A stretch of 64,000 bases of DNA from JAFGJU01 sp964570935 (GTDB lineage Bacteria > Eisenbacteria > RBG-16-71-46 > JAFGJU01), in the NCBI GenBank assembly GCA_964570935.1, contig CAZMZP010000077.1, positions 1 through 64,000 of the forward strand, read 5' to 3'. The stretch's first letter is position 1, and every line of letters starts with the position of its first letter. Positions 24,714-34,296 of this stretch are shown in pieces. Under the pieces are notes generated by a model, which was not told the DNA's origin, did not search any database, and saw only the letters and a program-made list of their open reading frames with translations. Both the position numbers and the translations under genes were made by a program.

Positions 24714-25917
24714 GCCCGGACACTCCTCTGTACACGTTCTGCAGGAGCTCGCACTGCCGCGCGAACGAATGACTGCCTGCGACCGCGGCCCGCGCCGACT
24801 GGCCCAGCCGGCGCGCCAGCCCCGGGTCCGAGACCAGGCGGAGGACGGCCGCGGCAAGTGCCTCGCTGTCCGCGGGGTCGACCACCAGGCCGTTCTCTCC
24901 GTCCCGGAGCAGGTCCTTCACCCCCCCCACACCCGTGGCCACCACCGGCCTGGAGGCGGCCATCGCTTCCAGCAGCGCGTTGGGCAGCCCCTCACTCAAG
25001 GACGGCAGGACGAACACATCGGCCTCCCCAACGAACGACGCGAAATCCGGAACGAGGCCCGCAAACCTGACGCACTCCGCGCAGCCCAACCGAACAGCCT
25101 GCGAGCGAAGCCGGCCCATCAGGGGGCCGTCACCGAATATCAGCAATGCGATGTCGCCGTCCCTCTTGAGAATCGCCGGCATTGCGTCGAGCAAATGGTT
25201 CAGCCCCTTCTCGGGAGAGAGCCTCGATGCCGCGGCCAGCACGGTCCGCGCCTCGAGACTTCCGACAATGGACTCGAGTCTCTCCCTCCGCGGGCGACCC
25301 TTCTCACGCGGCGTGCCCGCCCCGCGCGGCCCGCTCGTTCCGCTCGACCCGGCCTTGGTGTCGCGCTCTCCGGCCGCGTCCGGCACGTCGACGGCGTTGG
25401 GCACCAGGATGACCTTCCCGGGAGGAAACCCCCTGCCGGTCAGGAACATTTGCTGCTCCTTGGCCACGACCACCACGTGGCTGACGGCGGCCAGAACTCG
25501 CCGCTCCATCCGGTGGAAAAGCCTTACTCTGAGGTTCTCCCTCGTCACTCCTCTCCAGAACACGATCTGTGGCACTCTCGAACCGCGCAGCGCGCGCCTG
25601 CATAGGAGAGAAGAACGATAGTCGTGCGTGCAGACCACGTCGGGCGCAATTTCGGAGAAGGCCTCTCTGAGCCTGCCTACCTGCCTGGGATCATAGGCCG
25701 TGAGACACGGAATCGAGCGGGCCTCCAGGCCCGCACCCCGAGCCCGCGCCACGAGCTCCGTCTCGCGTCCGTTCTCGTCGAAACTGATCACGACCACCCG
25801 GATTCCGCTGCCCAGCGTCCTCAGAGCCTGGACGGCGTGTCCCAGTATCTGTTTCTCGGGCCCGCCGAAAAAGTTGCTCGCCCGGACGTGGACCGCCTTT
25901 ATTTCATTCACGTTCAC
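24706..25917 (-). CDS. Glycosyltransferase family 4
   Basis: A GT-B glycosyltransferase of about 403 residues. The N-terminal acceptor half starts AVHVRASNFFGGPEKQIL. The C-terminal donor half contains AASRLSPEKGLNHLLDAMP, LLIFGDGPLMGRLR and the EX7E motif LSEGLPNALLEAMAASRP. A charged low-complexity insert (DTKAGSSGTSGPRGAGTPRE) sits between the halves near residue 195. The preceding frame is open, but the conserved start follows GTG 25917, with GAGGA just upstream; GTG 25911 is an alternative. It belongs to the polysaccharide operon between the deacetylase-GT4 fusion and GT2 genes. Confidence 0.9.
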   Translation of the reverse strand: MNVNEIKAVHVRASNFFGGPEKQILGHAVQALRTLGSGIRVVVISFDENGRETELVARARGAGLEARSIPCLTAYDPRQVGRLREAFSEIAPDVVCTHDYRSSLLCRRALRGSRVPQIVFWRGVTRENLRVRLFHRMERRVLAAVSHVVVVAKEQQMFLTGRGFPPGKVILVPNAVDVPDAAGERDTKAGSSGTSGPRGAGTPREKGRPRRERLESIVGSLEARTVLAAASRLSPEKGLNHLLDAMPAILKRDGDIALLIFGDGPLMGRLRSQAVRLGCAECVRFAGLVPDFASFVGEADVFVLPSLSEGLPNALLEAMAASRPVVATGVGGVKDLLRDGENGLVVDPADSEALAAAVLRLVSDPGLARRLGQSARAAVAGSHSFARQCELLQNVYRGVSGHG

Positions 25918-25946
25918 TGGGTCCTCACTCTGATGGCGACACGCTT

Positions 25947-28187
25947 TCACCGGGTCTTCACGTTCGGCGTACCCTGCGGATGGAGCAGTCTCCAGTACAA
26001 ACACCACAACTGCCTGAGCGCGTCCCTCATCAGGAACTTCGCGTTCGCGTCCTTCCTGGCCTGCGATCCGATCCAGGTGCGCAGGTGCGAATCCCCGGCG
26101 AGCTTCAGGATCGCCTCGGCCAGCAGGGCCGGCCTTTCTGAAGGCACGAGCAGACCGCTCTCGCAGTTCGATACTATTTCGGCGTTTCCGCCGACGTCCG
26201 TGGCCGCGATGGCGGAACCCGCAAAGCAGTACTCCAGAAGGGCGTTCGAGCATCCCTCGCTGCGGGACGAGACCACGGCCACGTCGAAGCCGGACACGTA
26301 CTCGTAGGCGGCACGGTTGAACCCGTGAAACGTTACGGCGTCTCCGAGGCCAAGCTCGGCCGCAAGCGCGGTCAGTGCGCCGCGAAGCTCTCCCTCTCCG
26401 AACACCGGGAACCGCGCGGCCGGCTCCGCTTTGTGTACGAGCGAGGCGGCCTCCAGGAAGACGTCGACTCCCTTCACGTGTCTCAGGTTCGCCACGATGC
26501 CGACGCAGACGTCATGCGGCCTCAGCCCCAACTTCGACTTGGCCTCTCCCGGCGACAGCGTCGTGCCCTCCGGTACGAACATCCCGTTGTGCAGGACGAC
26601 CGCCTTCGCCCGGGGTATCCTCTCGTCCTCCAGGACGCAGTCTCTGACGGCGAACGAATTGGACAGCACACACGAAGTCATTCTGTTCAGAAGCCTGATC
26701 AGGAACATCTGGGACCGCTTGCCGGTGAGGCTCCTGAGGCCCCTCCTGGCCGAGATGCGCACCGGAACTCGCGACAGCACCGCGGCGACGGTGCCCAGCA
26801 CCACTGAATCGAAGAAGAACAGATGGACCACGTCGATCTTCTCCCGCCGCATCAGTCTGACAAGGATGAAGAGGCCCTTCAGGAAACCCGGGCCCAGCAG
26901 CTTCTCCACGCCCAGCACGGTCACGGGGCAGGCGAACCCCTTGGGTGCTTCTCCGCGGAGCACGCAGAGAAACGGGTTCACGAATTCCCTGTCCACGTTT
27001 CGCAGTGTGCCCTCGAGCTGGGTCTCTGTGCCGCCCGCGTAGTCCGGGTGCAGGTAGTCGATCACGTAAAGGACGTTTAAGGATTTCCTCTGCAGGGTCA
27101 AGGAACGCAGCCGTCTCTGCTTCACCCCGGCCATCATCGACTCGAGAGCCAGCAGGCAGGAGAACAGGTTGAGGGGCTGCTCCTCATAGCCTCCGGGCGC
27201 CTCGACCCGCGGCAGCAGGAACTGTCCCGGGGTGAGGCTCACGGCCCCGCGCACTGTTGTGAGAACCGCCTCGAACCCGACCTCCCTGGCCAGGGCCACG
27301 TCCTGCGGCCTGAAATCCGCGGCGGTGCCGTTCGGGAACGCGAAGTAGCGCACCGGCCGGCCGGCGGCCTCCTCCAGCACGCGTTTGGAGGTCATCAGCT
27401 CGCCGCGCGCCTCCTCAACCGACAGCAGGGAGAAAACTTCGTGGGTGTGACTGTGCGAGCCGATTTCGATGCCGGATTCCACCAGTGTCTTGAGATCGTC
27501 CCCGGACAGGTACAGCCCGCCCGGACAAGGGGTGTCGGTGGCAAGACCGTTCACCAGAAACAGATCCCTCAGCGCCATCTCCCTGCGCCTTGCGGGCATG
27601 TAACGCAGGAACGACTTCAGCGTTATCACGGCGTCCCGCTTCCGCACGAAGTCGCCGGTGTCGATGGAAACGGCGTAGCCCAGGTACTTCGGCAGCGTCA
27701 CTCTGTCCAGCTGCCCCACCAGCCACTCGACCACGTCGGTCCAGATGAGGAAAGCCGGGTCAAGGGTCTTGCTGATGATGAAGGCGGTCGCGCATATTCC
27801 GTGCTTCTTGAGGACGGGAAGGGCGTGAGTGACGAGGCTCTTCCGTCCGTCGTCAAACGTGACGGCCAGGAGCGGCCGCCCTGTTCCCGCCCCGCGGGAG
27901 GCCGCGCCGCCTGGTCCGGCGGCCGTCAGTTCCAGAACGCGGCTCAGGGGGACCACGTCGAAGTGTGTCTTGAAATGCCGCAGCGTCTGCTCGAAAGTCT
28001 GCACGTCCACGCCGTAAGTGAGCTCGTCTCCCGCGGTGCAGACGTCGTGAAAAGTTACTATCCAGGCGTGGGGGCCGGACAGGGCTCTGCCCACACGCAT
28101 CGTCATCGAGGAAAGCACGCCCGCCCGCTGGCCCAACCAGCACAGCGATTGAGTGACGTGCAGCTTCCTCGCGCCTCTTGAATTCAT
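25947..28187 (-). CDS. Fusion of polysaccharide deacetylase and glycosyltransferase family 4
   Basis: The 746-residue product joins two enzymes. Residues about 40-330 are a NodB-type polysaccharide deacetylase: TFDDG (110-114) and HSHTH (245-249) supply the metal-binding Asp and His residues, and YFAFPNGTAADF is the third motif. Residues about 370-740 are a GT4 glycosyltransferase: VLYVIDYLHPDYAGGTETQL, VGIVANLRHVKGVDVFLEAA, and SEGCSNALLEYCFAGSAI carrying the EX7E site. The join has a basic linker (KQRRLRSLTLQRK). ATG 28187 lies 14 bases after the acetyltransferase stop. No frameshift or stop separates the parts, so this is a genuine fusion, suggesting that deacetylation and sugar transfer are coupled in this pathway. 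Confidence 0.88.
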   Translation of the reverse strand: MNSRGARKLHVTQSLCWLGQRAGVLSSMTMRVGRALSGPHAWIVTFHDVCTAGDELTYGVDVQTFEQTLRHFKTHFDVVPLSRVLELTAAGPGGAASRGAGTGRPLLAVTFDDGRKSLVTHALPVLKKHGICATAFIISKTLDPAFLIWTDVVEWLVGQLDRVTLPKYLGYAVSIDTGDFVRKRDAVITLKSFLRYMPARRREMALRDLFLVNGLATDTPCPGGLYLSGDDLKTLVESGIEIGSHSHTHEVFSLLSVEEARGELMTSKRVLEEAAGRPVRYFAFPNGTAADFRPQDVALAREVGFEAVLTTVRGAVSLTPGQFLLPRVEAPGGYEEQPLNLFSCLLALESMMAGVKQRRLRSLTLQRKSLNVLYVIDYLHPDYAGGTETQLEGTLRNVDREFVNPFLCVLRGEAPKGFACPVTVLGVEKLLGPGFLKGLFILVRLMRREKIDVVHLFFFDSVVLGTVAAVLSRVPVRISARRGLRSLTGKRSQMFLIRLLNRMTSCVLSNSFAVRDCVLEDERIPRAKAVVLHNGMFVPEGTTLSPGEAKSKLGLRPHDVCVGIVANLRHVKGVDVFLEAASLVHKAEPAARFPVFGEGELRGALTALAAELGLGDAVTFHGFNRAAYEYVSGFDVAVVSSRSEGCSNALLEYCFAGSAIAATDVGGNAEIVSNCESGLLVPSERPALLAEAILKLAGDSHLRTWIGSQARKDANAKFLMRDALRQLWCLYWRLLHPQGTPNVKTR

Positions 28188-28201
28188 CCCTATGTGCAAG
28201 T

Positions 28202-29365
28202 TTACGCGCTCCTGGTGCCGGCCGGGTTCGGCGATCCCGCGCTGTCCCGCGGCTCGCTCGGCCGGGGCCCGCTCGGCCGGGGCCCGAGCATCTTCTTGGC
28301 GGGCTCCACGACGCGGCTCTCCACCGCGTGGAGCAGCCTTCCCTTCCACGATTTCCCGAAGAACAGCAGCTCCGAGTGCCTGGTGGCCCCGGCGGTCCAC
28401 CTCAGCTTATAGAAATCCGCCTCACCGCCCATGTCGTATTCTTCGAACCCGAGCTCGAACAGGCGCCTGATGATTTCCTTGTCCAGCACGCTGCCCACGC
28501 CCAGGTCTCGTCTCTTCTCGTCGAATTCCGCCCTGAGCGCCTGGACCCGCTTTTCGCGTGTGATGTGAAACTCGAAGGCGACCGGCTCTCCGTTGAGCCG
28601 CATCAGCCACAAGCTCAACTCACCCCTGCTCCCGAATCTCTCAGCCAGCAGTGCATAGAACTTCCTGCTTTCCGGGTCGCTGCCTATGGCGCGGCCCCGG
28701 GACGCCTTCCAGCTCGCGGCGCCTACGCGGAAAAGAGTGTCCATCGCGGCCGCGGCCGCCCCGGCGTCCGTGATGTGCTCCACCTCGACCTTCCCCACCG
28801 CGGAAATCCTGTTCTCCTTGTTGTGGAGCGAGCGCCTCAGGTTCCTCGGCCGCGAGTCGAAGAACTCCTGCCAAGGCCCAGTCATCCCCAGAAGGGGCGA
28901 GCTCATGGTCTCCCTGCTGAGTAAGAGGAACCCGGCCGCCGACGCCTCGTCCACCGCGAGCTCGAACAGCAGGCTCCCGTGCGGGACGTTCTCCAGTACC
29001 ACCAGGTCCCAGCCCGGCAGGCGGAGCGTCTCCCGGACGAGGAGCCGCGCCAGCTCGCTCCGGCCTTCCCTCACCAGAAACGCGCACCGCGGCGCGTGCC
29101 TGTTATACAGGAACCTGAGCTGCGCGCACGGGACCGCCCTGTACGTGCCCCCGGCGACGCAGACGGGCGCGACCGCCATCAGCGTGTCTCCTTCGAAAAG
29201 GGTCACGAGCGAAAGCCGCGTCTTCCGCCCGAACGCCTCGATCCAGCACGAGAACCATTCGTGGCTGAGGGCCGGTGACAGCGGCCACGGCCCGGCCGTG
29301 AGAGAATCCCACTGTCCCGCAAGCTGATTGAATCGTTCTTTTTCGCAGATGATCTCGGTTCTCAT
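28202..29365 (-). CDS. BioF2-like (FemAB/CelD-type) acetyltransferase
   Basis: A 387-residue protein of the GNAT-related Acetyltransf_6 (BioF2-like) family found in exopolysaccharide clusters. Visible landmarks are WDSLTAGPWPLSPALSHEWFSCWIEAF at the N-terminus, RNLRRSLHNKENRI in the middle, FYALLAERFGSRGELSLWLMRLNGEPVAFEF and a C-terminal FELGFEEYDMGGEADFYKLRW. The last 25 residues are a Pro/Arg/Ser-rich tail containing an exact 15-bp tandem duplication (28256-28285). It probably transfers an acyl or aminoacyl group to a sugar intermediate; the substrate is unknown. It is co-transcribed with the second GNAT gene 22 bases upstream. Confidence 0.85.
   Translation of the reverse strand: MRTEIICEKERFNQLAGQWDSLTAGPWPLSPALSHEWFSCWIEAFGRKTRLSLVTLFEGDTLMAVAPVCVAGGTYRAVPCAQLRFLYNRHAPRCAFLVREGRSELARLLVRETLRLPGWDLVVLENVPHGSLLFELAVDEASAAGFLLLSRETMSSPLLGMTGPWQEFFDSRPRNLRRSLHNKENRISAVGKVEVEHITDAGAAAAAMDTLFRVGAASWKASRGRAIGSDPESRKFYALLAERFGSRGELSLWLMRLNGEPVAFEFHITREKRVQALRAEFDEKRRDLGVGSVLDKEIIRRLFELGFEEYDMGGEADFYKLRWTAGATRHSELLFFGKSWKGRLLHAVESRVVEPAKKMLGPRPSGPRPSEPRDSAGSPNPAGTRSA
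28256..28285 (-). repeat. Exact 15-bp tandem duplication in a coding tail
   Basis: GCTCGGCCGGGGCCC occurs twice in tandem on the plus strand, giving a repeated five-residue unit (GPRPS) near the C-terminus of the BioF2-like protein. Confidence 0.85.
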
Positions 29366-29387
29366 CCTGCCCCGGTTGGGGCCCTCC

Positions 29388-30194
29388 TCACTCCTGGCCC
29401 CCGCCTCCCGGTCCGGTCCGGGGCCGGGCGCCGGGCTCGCTCCCGGGCGAACCGCACGTCGAGAACATTTTCTCGAGCAGCCTCTCCGGCCTCGTCGAGA
29501 ACAACTGTATTCCCAGGATGCGCGTGAAACGCACCTGGCCCAAGGGCACGAACCCCAGCGAACAGAACAGGCCAGCCGATGCCGCGTTGCTCCGGGGTAT
29601 GTGACACACCACTCCCGCGAAGGATTCGTCTCTCAGGAATTGTAGAGTCTCCGCCAGCAGCGCCGCTCCGATTCCCTTTCTTCTCATCTGTGGCGCGACG
29701 TACACGTCGCTCAGATAGGCGATCCGACCGGGCAGGTCGAGGGCCCTTTCGAAATCCACTATGAAGACGCGCCCGCCTCCGACCTTGCAGAAGGCAACGG
29801 TTTGGCCGGCGGGAGCCCAGAGCGTCCATCGGTGGCCGCACTCAACGGCCACGTCCAGTTCCCGCTCGTCCGCGGCCCAGGCCAGCCCGCCGGAGCGGCG
29901 GAGCCACTCGGCCAGCTCACGCGGGTCGGCGACCGCGAAATCGCGTGTGGTTGCGCCTGCCGCGGAAGGGGGCGGCGGGCCGAAGCCTGCGACTCCTCCT
30001 CCCGGCTGCCGGGACGCAGTGCCCGGCTGCGAGTCCGCCGGGGACAGCTCTTTCCCGAACCAGACAGCGGAGTTGGTCTTGAAGACCGCACTGCCCAACC
30101 GCGCGGCCACCCGTCTGAGCAGTTCCGCAGTTCCTCGGGTTCGCCAGATTTCAGCGGCCCTTCTAACAGGGTCCGGATGAGAAGTGTGGTCCAT
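29388..30194 (-). CDS. GNAT-family N-acetyltransferase
   Basis: A 268-residue protein with a C-terminal GNAT domain (about residues 125-235). The acetyl-CoA pyrophosphate-binding signature VAPQMRRKGIGAALLAETL (motif Q/RxxGxG/A) is clear, followed by VVCHIPRSNAASAGLFCSLGFVPLG, the usual motif B. The first 120 residues are less conserved and include a Pro/Gly/Ala-rich linker (residues 55-85). The tail ends GPGGGGQE. Its ATG lies 32 bases inside the radical-SAM gene end, so the two are overlapped and co-transcribed. In this operon it could acetylate an amino sugar such as one produced by the deacetylase fusion; this is inference. Confidence 0.85.
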   Translation of the reverse strand: MDHTSHPDPVRRAAEIWRTRGTAELLRRVAARLGSAVFKTNSAVWFGKELSPADSQPGTASRQPGGGVAGFGPPPPSAAGATTRDFAVADPRELAEWLRRSGGLAWAADERELDVAVECGHRWTLWAPAGQTVAFCKVGGGRVFIVDFERALDLPGRIAYLSDVYVAPQMRRKGIGAALLAETLQFLRDESFAGVVCHIPRSNAASAGLFCSLGFVPLGQVRFTRILGIQLFSTRPERLLEKMFSTCGSPGSEPGARPRTGPGGGGQE

Positions 30195-31380
30195 CTGCCA
30201 GGTCCGGCGCGCCTCTTCGACCGGCGCGCCTTATTAAGTATTGCGAGAAGCGTTTCGACACTGACTCGACGAGACTCGGGTTCCTCTGCACGGACAGTAT
30301 GCACTCAGTGCAGATCCCTATGTTCTTTCCTTCCTGGGCGCGGATGAATTCTCTGTGCTTCTGGTTGCCCCAGATCTCTCCCAGGGGACGCTCCGTGACG
30401 TTGCCCAGATGATACCCCGAGAAGAACGGACAGCAGAGCACGTTGCCGGCCGGGTCCAGTATGACGTGAGTTCTACACACATAGCAGCTTTTCCACGGCA
30501 GCTTGCCCGAGCTCATCTGCTGCGGGAGCAGGACGTCTATGTTCTCCGTGTTGAACGTCACTCCCCTGGGCCTCCGCGCCGAGTGCGTCCCGGCGATCCA
30601 GTCCTTCAGGTACTTGACGTCTTCCTCAGTCAGGTACTGGGTTTCGCTCTGGGCGACGTAGTAAGGGTCGGGCAAGACACCCGCGACGGCGGAGCGGGCT
30701 ATCGCGGCCGGGCTGACCTCGCCGACGTACTCGAGCGCGAGCACGTCCGGCTTTAAGTCTTCGGCCAGGTCTATGAGGGGGGCGAGCCTCCTGGCGTTGA
30801 CCCTGGAAACCGTGCAATTGATGACTATCTGAGGGACGCGGCCGTCCTTTGACAGAGCCTCTCTCGCCTTCATCACGTTACGGAGGGCGGCCAGAGCCCT
30901 GTCGAACGCGCCGGGCGTGCCCCTGATCGCGTCGTGCGTGTCCCCCACGCCGTCGATGGAGACGGCCACCACCCTGGTGCCCGAGAGCACCGTGTCGCGC
31001 GCCGCCCCGGCGTCCATCAGGAGCCCGTTCGTCACCAGGTCACATGGAATTCCGTTTTCCGACGCGCACCGTACCAGAGGAAACAGAACGTCCGGACGGA
31101 GCAGCGCGTCCCCTCCGAACATCTCGAAGTGGGAGACGCCGGCCCGGCGGAAATCGCCGACCAGGCGCGTCCAGCTCTCGAGCGGCATCTCGGTCTCGGT
31201 GCTTCCCCGCTTCCACATGACGCAGGTCGTGCATCGCGAGGAGCACCGGTACGTGATGAAGAGAAGGCCGTGAGTGGGCCTGACCAGCCGGTAGGCGACT
31301 TCTCGCCTGAGAAGTCTGCGGACAAATCGCGCGGTGTCCCTTACGTCCAGATGTACCTCCTCGAGCGGGCGGCGGACCAC
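30163..31380 (-). CDS. Radical SAM protein with SPASM-type C-terminal cluster domain
   Basis: A 405-residue radical SAM enzyme. The signature CxxxCxxC is at C46, C50 and C53 (ITYRCSSRCTTCVMW), followed by FEMFGGDALLRPDVLFPL (SAM-binding region) and VVAVSIDGVGDTHDAIRG. The C-terminal part has CYVCRTHVILDPAGNVLCCPF and GICTECIL, the spacing of a SPASM auxiliary [4Fe-4S] domain. It is the first gene of the polysaccharide operon and has a good promoter 49 bases upstream. The start codon is GTG 31380; a GAGGAGG sits just inside the frame, so a slightly later non-ATG start is possible. Role in glycan modification is inferred from context only. Confidence 0.88.
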   Translation of the reverse strand: MVRRPLEEVHLDVRDTARFVRRLLRREVAYRLVRPTHGLLFITYRCSSRCTTCVMWKRGSTETEMPLESWTRLVGDFRRAGVSHFEMFGGDALLRPDVLFPLVRCASENGIPCDLVTNGLLMDAGAARDTVLSGTRVVAVSIDGVGDTHDAIRGTPGAFDRALAALRNVMKAREALSKDGRVPQIVINCTVSRVNARRLAPLIDLAEDLKPDVLALEYVGEVSPAAIARSAVAGVLPDPYYVAQSETQYLTEEDVKYLKDWIAGTHSARRPRGVTFNTENIDVLLPQQMSSGKLPWKSCYVCRTHVILDPAGNVLCCPFFSGYHLGNVTERPLGEIWGNQKHREFIRAQEGKNIGICTECILSVQRNPSLVESVSKRFSQYLIRRAGRRGAPDLADGPHFSSGPC

Positions 31381-31435
31381 GGGACGGACGCCGCGCGGGT
31401 CTCACGAGCGCGGAGGCAATCCGTTCCCGGTCCAC

Positions 31436-31463
31436 AGAATAAGACAAGAAGCGGAACTGTCAA
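31436..31463 (-). promoter_or_regulatory. Promoter of the polysaccharide operon
   Basis: On the minus strand a perfect TTGACA (31463..31458), 16-base spacer and TATTCT (31441..31436). Transcription should start near 31429, 49 bases before the radical-SAM start codon. Confidence 0.75.
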
Positions 31464-31536
31464 CAGGGGAAACCAGGAAACGGGCGGAAAACGGGGGCTC
31501 GCGGACCCGAGCACCGGGGGGGCCGGGCCGCGCCGT

Positions 31537-34173
31537 TCACTTGAGCATGACCAGCTTGAGACCCTGCCGCCGCGCGTCGCCGCCGAGTCGGCACACGTAC
31601 ACGCCGCTGGCCACCGGTCGTCCGCTCCCGTCCTTGCCGTCCCAGACCGCCTCGTAGAAACCAGCCGCGGGAGTCCTCGACTCGAGGGTCCTCACCAGCC
31701 GCCCCGCCACGTCAAAGATGGACAGGATGACCCGCGAAGCCGTGCCGTCTGCTGAGAAGCGGATTGTGGTCGAGGGATTGAACGGATTGGGGCGAGCGGA
31801 AAGAAGCTGCGCCGTGCGAGCCGCGGGGCTCTCCTCGGGAACCCCGGGCATCAGAGTGTTGACGAACGTGACGTCGTCTATGTACCAGCCTTCGTACGCG
31901 ACCGCTCCGTCGGACACAAACCTGAACCTTATCTGGATCCGGCCGTAGAAAGCGGACAGGTCGAACTCCACGAACCGCCAGTAGGCGAAGGACCCTGAAA
32001 AGCAGGGAGTGCCGGTGGCCAGGGGGATCTCCGGGTTCCTCTTGGTCGTGTACGGGTATCCGCCCACGGGCGTTATCCGCTGCCAGGGTCCGCCCTCGAG
32101 CGAAAGCTCCACTATCGCCGCGTCGTACGCGGTCAGCGGGCCCGCCGTCTCAGCCTCAATCCAGTGCCAGAAGCACAGCTTCGCGCCCGGCATCGAGAAG
32201 TACTCGAGCGTCTTGAGGCCGGCGTCGAGGAACTTGCCGTAGAGCCCCGTTCCCGTGTCGCCACACTTCCACGAGCTCGTGCCGCCGATGGTGTGGTTCT
32301 TCTCGGTGCTGATGTGCCACTGGTCCAGGCGGTCCGCCGTGACGTTGGAGTGCGTCCACTCGTAGAAGTGCACCGTGTCCGCCACGCCCACGAACAGGCG
32401 CTTGGTCGCCAGGTACCCGTTCACGTCGCTTATGTCCATGTCCAGGACAACCCCGTGCGGCGTGGGACAGGTCGGCGAGACCTCGAGCTGGAACGGTTCC
32501 TGGCCCATGTTGGTCTCGTTCTCGGAAATGGTGCCGTAGAAGCATGTGTCGCGCACGATTGTGACGTAAGGGTCGGACTCGGTTATCGTGGCGCCCACGT
32601 CCACGGCTTCCACTCCGTAGTTGAACAGCTGGGCGCTGAACATGGCCGTCTCACCCGGTTCGGCGAGGCCGCCGTCCAGCCCGGAGGTCGGCTCTCCGCC
32701 ATTCGCGCACGTGCCGCTGATCACGAGCGCCGGCACGCTTTCCACCACGGCGTCGATGACCACGTTCTCGTCCGCGAGGCCGATGTCAGAGATGGACACC
32801 TGCGTGACGTTCCCGGCGTAGTCCAGGCTTGCGGGCGTGGTCGCCGCCCCGAACGTGTAATTGGGGTTGGACGCGCCTCCGGAGCCGGGGAAGGGATCTC
32901 CGGGGTCTCCGGTGTTGTAGTTCAGCTCCAGGTCGCACTCTCCGTCAGCTTGTTCCACCGCGACCCGGTAATGAAGGGGGCAGGGCCCGCAGCACTCGTC
33001 GTTGTTGGTGGCGACGGACTCATCCACGTGATAGACGACGAGCCCGGAGCCGCCGATGTAAGAATCGAACCGCCTCTGCTGGCGGTTCTCCGCGATGAAG
33101 TACTGCTTGCCCACGATACCGTTCGTCCAGAGCACGTAGGAAGTCGGATAGTCTTCGGCCGGTTCCACCAGGAGATTCACGGTGTTAGAGGCCAGGACCA
33201 CGGGCGTCACGAACCCGAGTTTACTCTTGGACCAAGCGTCGAAGTGCACCGGCGTGCGGCCGTTGTCGGCCCAGGAGCCGTAGGCCATGACCGACCAGTA
33301 ACCCAGGCCCTTAGCGTCGTAGTCGTAGTCGTACAAGTCCGGGAGGCCGAGCACGTGTCCGTATTCGTGGCAGAACACGCCGACCCTGCCATTCTCGGGC
33401 TCCGTCGAGTACTTGTAAGCGTAGACTCCGTCAACGACGATGGGGGTCCTGGTGACCCACTGATGCGAGTGGATGTCGCTCGGGTCGCCGGTCTCTTCGT
33501 ACCCCGGCCCGGCGTGCACTACAAAGAGCGCGTCCACGTACCCGTCGTCGTCACCGGAGTGGGGAACCCCGTCGGGTCCGTCGTTGTCGAACTGCGCAAA
33601 ATCGACGTACGGGTTGGCGGCGGCGAGGGCGTCCTCCACGAGCTTCTGAGCGTTCTGCGGATACACCCCGAGGCCTCTTAAGTTGTTCACGTAATAAGCG
33701 TAGGTGAGCGGCATGCGCAGCCAGACTGTTACGTCGCCGTCCAGGGAGAATTGGCCGTACGAGTTTTCAAGGTAGTAATCCCTCATGCTTCCGGTGGGAT
33801 AACTACCCTCGCTGAACAGCAGAGTCTGGAAGTGAGGCGGCGGATACGAGAGCGTGTCGGCCACGTTGTCGGAGAAGTCCACCAGTATGACGATGCCCGC
33901 CCGCTGGGCTGTTTGGGTTCCCGTGACACGAGCCAGCGAGGAGGACGCGGAGAGCGCGGGCGAGACTGGCAGAATCTCCGAGGACTGGTTCACGCCCCTG
34001 GAATGAGCGTCCCTCATGGCGCGGGACTCATCGGGGAGTTTGCCCTCGGCTCTAAGACGTTCCACGACGTCCGGCCTGAGCGGCATCGAGTATGCTGAGG
34101 GGAAAAGCAAAACAGGCAGCGCTGAGCAGACCGCAAAGACCAGGACGGACAAGACTCGAGTCGACCGGAGCAT
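31537..34173 (-). CDS. Secreted M6-family metalloprotease with FlgD-like C-terminal domain
   Basis: An 878-residue exported protease of the immune-inhibitor-A-like M6 group. A signal peptide covers about residues 1-30. The catalytic domain (about 90-400) has the zinc motif HEYGHVLGLPDLYD (H269, E270, H273) and the downstream GLGYWSVMAYGSW met-turn region. Residues about 470-610 look like a beta-sandwich, and 620-780 a jelly-roll (WKCGDTGTG to WYIDDVTFVN) as in MAM/carbohydrate-binding folds. The last 85 residues (SARPNPFNPSTTIRFSA to LKLVMLK) are a FlgD-like/type IX secretion-like tail. The propeptide region begins MPLRPDVVERLRAEGKLP. A strong promoter lies 124 bases upstream. Expected outside the cell or on its surface. 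Confidence 0.94.
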   Translation of the reverse strand: MLRSTRVLSVLVFAVCSALPVLLFPSAYSMPLRPDVVERLRAEGKLPDESRAMRDAHSRGVNQSSEILPVSPALSASSSLARVTGTQTAQRAGIVILVDFSDNVADTLSYPPPHFQTLLFSEGSYPTGSMRDYYLENSYGQFSLDGDVTVWLRMPLTYAYYVNNLRGLGVYPQNAQKLVEDALAAANPYVDFAQFDNDGPDGVPHSGDDDGYVDALFVVHAGPGYEETGDPSDIHSHQWVTRTPIVVDGVYAYKYSTEPENGRVGVFCHEYGHVLGLPDLYDYDYDAKGLGYWSVMAYGSWADNGRTPVHFDAWSKSKLGFVTPVVLASNTVNLLVEPAEDYPTSYVLWTNGIVGKQYFIAENRQQRRFDSYIGGSGLVVYHVDESVATNNDECCGPCPLHYRVAVEQADGECDLELNYNTGDPGDPFPGSGGASNPNYTFGAATTPASLDYAGNVTQVSISDIGLADENVVIDAVVESVPALVISGTCANGGEPTSGLDGGLAEPGETAMFSAQLFNYGVEAVDVGATITESDPYVTIVRDTCFYGTISENETNMGQEPFQLEVSPTCPTPHGVVLDMDISDVNGYLATKRLFVGVADTVHFYEWTHSNVTADRLDQWHISTEKNHTIGGTSSWKCGDTGTGLYGKFLDAGLKTLEYFSMPGAKLCFWHWIEAETAGPLTAYDAAIVELSLEGGPWQRITPVGGYPYTTKRNPEIPLATGTPCFSGSFAYWRFVEFDLSAFYGRIQIRFRFVSDGAVAYEGWYIDDVTFVNTLMPGVPEESPAARTAQLLSARPNPFNPSTTIRFSADGTASRVILSIFDVAGRLVRTLESRTPAAGFYEAVWDGKDGSGRPVASGVYVCRLGGDARRQGLKLVMLK

Positions 34174-34296
34174 GCTTACCCCTGGCGGAGGCCAAGTGCT
34201 TGAGTTGGCAGCCCCACAGCTACGTCATCCCGGTGAGCTCAAAGCAGCAGGAAGTACGACGAATGGAATTCGTCCAAATGCTGCTCTACGCCTCGT

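Noticed and set aside
32164..33681. A 505-codon open frame on the plus strand opposite the M6 protease
   Set aside because: Composition is Val/Arg/His-rich without motifs, and the opposite frame has HExxH and a FlgD-like domain.
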